Shown here in pieces: positions 61,150-64,000 of a stretch of DNA of 64,000 nt (positions within the stretch are counted from its first letter, which is position 1; each line of letters opens with the position of its first letter). The position numbers and the translations under genes are program-made. Below the pieces are notes generated by a model that saw only the letters and a list, made by a program, of their open reading frames with translations, did no database searches and was not told the origin of the DNA. The DNA lies in assembly GCF_004307995.1 (NCBI RefSeq), contig NZ_SIRE01000016.1, positions 1 through 64,000 of the forward strand, given 5' to 3'. Origin of the DNA: Paenibacillus thalictri (GTDB lineage: Bacteria; Bacillota; Bacilli; Paenibacillales; NBRC-103111).

Positions 61150-61166
61150 CCGGCGTAATCCGCCGT
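61150..61166 (-). terminator. Intrinsic terminator of the sensor kinase gene
   Basis: On the minus strand CGGCG and CGCCG form a stem around GATTA, followed by GTTTTTTGG; the stem begins 3 bases before the kinase stop. Confidence 0.65.
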
Positions 61167-61168
61167 TA

Positions 61169-62908
61169 TTAACTTAACGGAATGCTGACGATAAACGCCG
61201 TAACGCCGTCTTCGCTATGCAGCTGGATGTCCCCCTTGTACCGCTTCACCAGCTGATGCACAATATGCAGGCCAAGGCCCGAGTTCACACCGTTGTTTTT
61301 GGTCGTAAATCCCGATTGAAACAGCTGCTGGCGGATTTCATCCGAAATCGGCTTGCCGCTGTTGGAAACGGTCAGCTTCACCAGGCCGTCGCCGGCAACT
61401 TCACCTTCCACACGTACGAATCGCCGCTCAGGCTCAAACTCCATTGCAGCGTCAAATGCATTGTCAATCAGATTGCTTAATATTTTGACGACATCGGTCG
61501 CTTTGATCGCTTGCAGCTTTAATTTGTCCATATGACTAAAGCGGTGCTCAAAACGGATGTCCAGTTGTTCCGCCTGACTCAGCTTCGCCTGCAGCAAAGC
61601 GATAAGCGGCGGATTGTTAATATCGACAAGCCCGCTAATCAAGCGGATCTCGCCGACCAGCGATTTGGTATATGCCTCGAGTTCTCCATACTGTTTGATG
61701 GCAAGAAAACCATGAATCGTTTGAATATGATTAATAAAATCGTGGCGCTGCTCGCGAATCGACTGAAACAACATCTCCATGCTTTCCGTGTACGAGTCCT
61801 GCACAGTACGGACGGCATTTTTCTTGTTACGGCTGTAGCCGATAAATATCAGACCTAAAACGATTAAGCACAAACACGAACAAAACGCCATAAACCATAA
61901 GGTCTCATTCAAGCGCTGGTTCAGCATTTGATTCATTTGCGAGTAGTCGGAAGAAATCTCGATTAGCGGCACTTCGCCTGCGGGATTGTATTTGACATAA
62001 CTCGTTTGAACGGGGGAGAAGCTTTTGAAAATCGGCCTTGTCCCGGACACGGTTTGGTAATACACGGTTTTTCCCGAATTTAAGGCCAACTGGGCGTATC
62101 GTTTCTCGTCCTGATCTCGGTATTCGTATTGTCCGAATAAAACCAGCCTTTCCGAAAACCAGTTGTCGGGAATTGGGTGCGCAGAGGGCATCTTGCGCTC
62201 CAGCAATTTATTTGTATTCAGCACGGCGATTTCCAATCCCGCCTGCTTATTTTGTTCGACGAGCCGGCGGATCATATCGTTTAGGCCGATCAAATTTTGA
62301 TAGCCAAAAAAACTTTTGTTGCTTACAAACGGGTCGATGATGTAATTGGTCGAACCGTCATAATAAAATCCCCATTTATTAATGATCTGGGGATTGGAAG
62401 ACGAAGTATCAAATGGCTCGCTCCAGAAATAAGGCAACGTCTGTCCCATGCCCACCTTAACCTCTTGCAGATGAAACAACTGCTGCAGGGCGGTATGGAT
62501 CGTGTCCCATCCTTTCGAACTGACGTTCAGATCGTGCTCATCCGAAGACTTCATCCCTACGATATCGTCCTCCGTCTTCTTGAACAACGTGATGTTGTCC
62601 ACGCCAAGCTGCTTGCTTAACTCGACCAGTTCGGCGTTGCTGATCTTGTCGATATCGGGATCCAGCTTGTACCGTGCGGCAATGGCGGCTGTCCGAAGAT
62701 TTTGTCCGATCAGATCCTCCACGATTTTCTCGGCTTTGGCGGATTGTTCGATATGGGTAATGACGCTGTTGTACAGCATCTGGATTTTCATCTTTTCGTT
62801 TTCGAACATCATATATTTGGAATGTTTATAATAAGCCATATTTAGCGCCATCAGCACAACAAGAAAAACAAGCGATGTTTTGAGCGGAATTCGCTGCAGC
62901 CAATCCAT
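61169..62908 (-). CDS. Membrane sensor histidine kinase, Spo0B/CitA-like core
   Basis: The 579-residue protein has a membrane helix near residues 9-24, an extracellular sensing region of about 300 residues, a second helix near 330-352 and a kinase core. The phospho-acceptor region reads RHDFINHIQTIHGFLAIKQY, a Spo0B_a-type H-box; the ATPase part has NLIDNAFDAAM (N-box) and SGLGLHIVHQL (G-box). ATG 62908 follows AGAGGTG. No response regulator is in the window on either side, so its partner is elsewhere. The neighbouring operon could be its target, but nothing in the sequence proves this. Confidence 0.9.
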   Translation of the reverse strand: MDWLQRIPLKTSLVFLVVLMALNMAYYKHSKYMMFENEKMKIQMLYNSVITHIEQSAKAEKIVEDLIGQNLRTAAIAARYKLDPDIDKISNAELVELSKQLGVDNITLFKKTEDDIVGMKSSDEHDLNVSSKGWDTIHTALQQLFHLQEVKVGMGQTLPYFWSEPFDTSSSNPQIINKWGFYYDGSTNYIIDPFVSNKSFFGYQNLIGLNDMIRRLVEQNKQAGLEIAVLNTNKLLERKMPSAHPIPDNWFSERLVLFGQYEYRDQDEKRYAQLALNSGKTVYYQTVSGTRPIFKSFSPVQTSYVKYNPAGEVPLIEISSDYSQMNQMLNQRLNETLWFMAFCSCLCLIVLGLIFIGYSRNKKNAVRTVQDSYTESMEMLFQSIREQRHDFINHIQTIHGFLAIKQYGELEAYTKSLVGEIRLISGLVDINNPPLIALLQAKLSQAEQLDIRFEHRFSHMDKLKLQAIKATDVVKILSNLIDNAFDAAMEFEPERRFVRVEGEVAGDGLVKLTVSNSGKPISDEIRQQLFQSGFTTKNNGVNSGLGLHIVHQLVKRYKGDIQLHSEDGVTAFIVSIPLS

Positions 62909-63015
62909 CGATTCACCTCTATTCAACAGGTAACCGCTTTAGATCGATTATATCTGCATTTGTACGTTTTTGTCGAACTGTTTCTGGATCTCTCCCTCAG
63001 ACGGCACGCCAAAAA

Positions 63016-63035
63016 GCCGCTTCGCTGGAAGCGGC
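63016..63035 (-). terminator. Intrinsic terminator after the unknown membrane protein gene
   Basis: GCCGCTTC (63016-63023) pairs with GAAGCGGC (63028-63035); on the minus strand TTTTTGG follows. Confidence 0.8.
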
Positions 63036-63139
63036 TGCAGATGCGCGGGTTAGCGCACGTATTCGGTACATTTTCCAATGTCGCGAATCCCAAGCGTGCG
63101 TCCTGGCGCCGCATGACGGCGGTCGAACCCCACACCGGT

Positions 63140-63763
63140 TTATTTCTCAATCCCCTTGTTGTACAACGACAACCCCAGCAGTTCGCCTGAATCCGGATCA
63201 AGCAGAACTTCGCCCGAATAATAATAGTTGCACATGATGAAATTAAAGCACTGTTTGGCCGAAATGTCGGCATCGTTTATGGCGTAGGGAGCTTTGAACA
63301 ACAGCGTGTATTGATCGACGCTTTGACCGGCGGGAATCGGCTTTTTCACGTACACCGCTTTGGTGCCCTTCTCCTGGCTTAAATTATTGCTTGGTGGCTC
63401 TTCGTCCAAATAATAAGCTTGCACCGTCTGCGGATCCAATCTTTGATAATACGCGATGTTAAGCGGAACGTCAGGCAAGTAAGCCGAGATTTTGTTCTGG
63501 ATTCTGAAATTTACCGTTTGGTCCTTATATTCGATATACGTGTAATAACTCATCAAGCTAAGAACAACAAACAGCAGCAGGAATCTCGCTTTCCTGAACG
63601 GTCTTTTTAGAAGCGCCATAATGAAGCGAATCAAACAAAGCAGCACAAACCCATAAGAAATGCCGTAAAACTCGAATGGACTCATCGAATATTGGTACGG
63701 TCTGGCAATGACATAAAACAACACAAAAATAACGACGGTCAGCAAAAATGGGAATATTCGCAT
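63140..63763 (-). CDS. Unknown membrane-anchored protein, 207 residues
   Basis: I do not recognise the family. The protein has three hydrophobic segments in its first 85 residues (RIFPFLLTVVIFVLFYVIA, a middle helix and FLLLFVVLSLMSYYTY) followed by an extracytoplasmic domain of about 120 residues with many Tyr (IAYYQRLDPQTVQAYYLDEE, CNYYYSGEVLLDPDSGELLG). ATG 63763 follows GGGGGT. It is on the same strand as the sensor kinase but separated by a terminator. Confidence 0.7.
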   Translation of the reverse strand: MRIFPFLLTVVIFVLFYVIARPYQYSMSPFEFYGISYGFVLLCLIRFIMALLKRPFRKARFLLLFVVLSLMSYYTYIEYKDQTVNFRIQNKISAYLPDVPLNIAYYQRLDPQTVQAYYLDEEPPSNNLSQEKGTKAVYVKKPIPAGQSVDQYTLLFKAPYAINDADISAKQCFNFIMCNYYYSGEVLLDPDSGELLGLSLYNKGIEK

Positions 63764-63883
63764 ACCCCCATTATAACCACTGCACGAAAGCCAATTCAAA
63801 CTCCTCTGATTCGGCGGTACGGACATAAGCTTAAATCTTGGGGCCGTCTTCCGCCGCCGCAGCTCTGTGCATCCATCAACCGT

Positions 63884-64000
63884 TTACATGACGGCTTCGA
63901 TTCTCACTGCGCAGAGCTTAAACTCAGGCATCCGGCTTGTCGGATCCAAAGCGTCGACGGTCAGCCTATTAATGCTGAGCTCCTCGCCCCAATGAAACGG
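63884..64000 (-). CDS. C-terminus of a molybdopterin oxidoreductase (partial)
   Basis: The last 38 codons are in view; the gene continues past the window edge. They read HWGEELSINRLTVDALDPTS then RMPEFKLCAVRIEAVM, the usual end of bis-MGD enzymes such as formate dehydrogenase H-type or assimilatory nitrate reductase (dinucleotide-binding domain, N-x-L-T-x-x-x-x-D-P pattern and PEFK-x-CAV). Which substrate it uses cannot be told from this piece. Region 63764-63883 holds no other gene. Confidence 0.8.
   Translation of the reverse strand, partial: PFHWGEELSINRLTVDALDPTSRMPEFKLCAVRIEAVM

Noticed and set aside
62923..63273. Open frame of 116 codons on the minus strand
   Set aside because: It overlaps the well-supported gene at 63140 in another frame and crosses that gene's terminator; the translation is Arg/Cys-rich noise.

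Overview
The window reads as a chromosomal segment of a spore-forming, low- to mid-GC Firmicute of the Paenibacillus type. Evidence: an alpha/beta-type small acid-soluble spore protein gene, the sporulation membrane protein gene ytaF inside a polA-mutM-ytaF-coaE-transglycosylase operon, a DUF1540 gene, Gram-positive lipobox-type solute-binding lipoproteins with strong AGGAGG ribosome binding sites, and a very rich set of sugar-type ABC transporters and LacI/AraC/RpiR regulators. No rRNA operon, CRISPR array or intact prophage is visible.

Layout. 1-1153: the end of an IS21-like element cutting into a decayed tyrosine integrase that lies beside tRNA-Ala(GGC). 1218-7689: nrdR, a SASP gene, and the polA-mutM-ytaF-coaE-lytic transglycosylase operon. 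7852-12752: AlkA-type glycosylase, a HAD protein, an EAL-CBS-GGDEF protein and a split chromate transporter pair. 13153-19717: the phosphate operon pstS-pstCAB-phoU (minus strand), split between pstS and pstC by a complete IS1182-type element with 9-bp flanking repeats and followed by a GC-rich 131-bp tandem repeat. 19994-22024: a chemoreceptor with a PhoP-box-like promoter. 22111-24907: AraC regulator divergent from a sugar isomerase and a Gfo/Idh/MocA dehydrogenase.

25054-36162 is a single minus-strand operon: RpiR regulator, an Opp/Dpp-type ABC transporter (A, B, C, D, F), a D-glutamate-cyclase-like DUF4392 protein, DgaE-like PLP ammonia-lyase, DgaF-like aldolase and an FGGY kinase. It looks like a catabolic route for an amino-sugar acid or a related conjugate, with ABC uptake and a kinase in place of the phosphotransferase system known for D-glucosaminate.

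36416-40245 holds small conserved genes and a perfect Fur box on a promoter that has no obvious protein gene behind it. 41919-44999 has a class II aldolase and LacI regulator divergent from a two-domain metallophosphoesterase.

45665-61029 is the most striking region: a ~15-kb minus-strand gene set with a LacI regulator, a PTP-like phytase without signal peptide, three tandem paralogous solute-binding lipoproteins, a TIM-barrel isomerase, a sulfatase, a two-module permease and ATPase of the iron/hexose-phosphate (Fbp/Afu) type, two MgtC proteins, a Cof-type HAD phosphatase, a metallophosphoesterase and an inositol-monophosphatase-family enzyme. Together they suggest import of an intact phosphorylated (possibly sulfated) cyclitol or sugar and its stepwise dephosphorylation in the cytoplasm. 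The same GGTAACGTTACC operator stands before this LacI gene and in the aldolase/metallophosphoesterase divergent region, so both loci may form one regulon. The window ends with an orphan sensor kinase, an unknown membrane protein and the C-terminus of a molybdopterin oxidoreductase.
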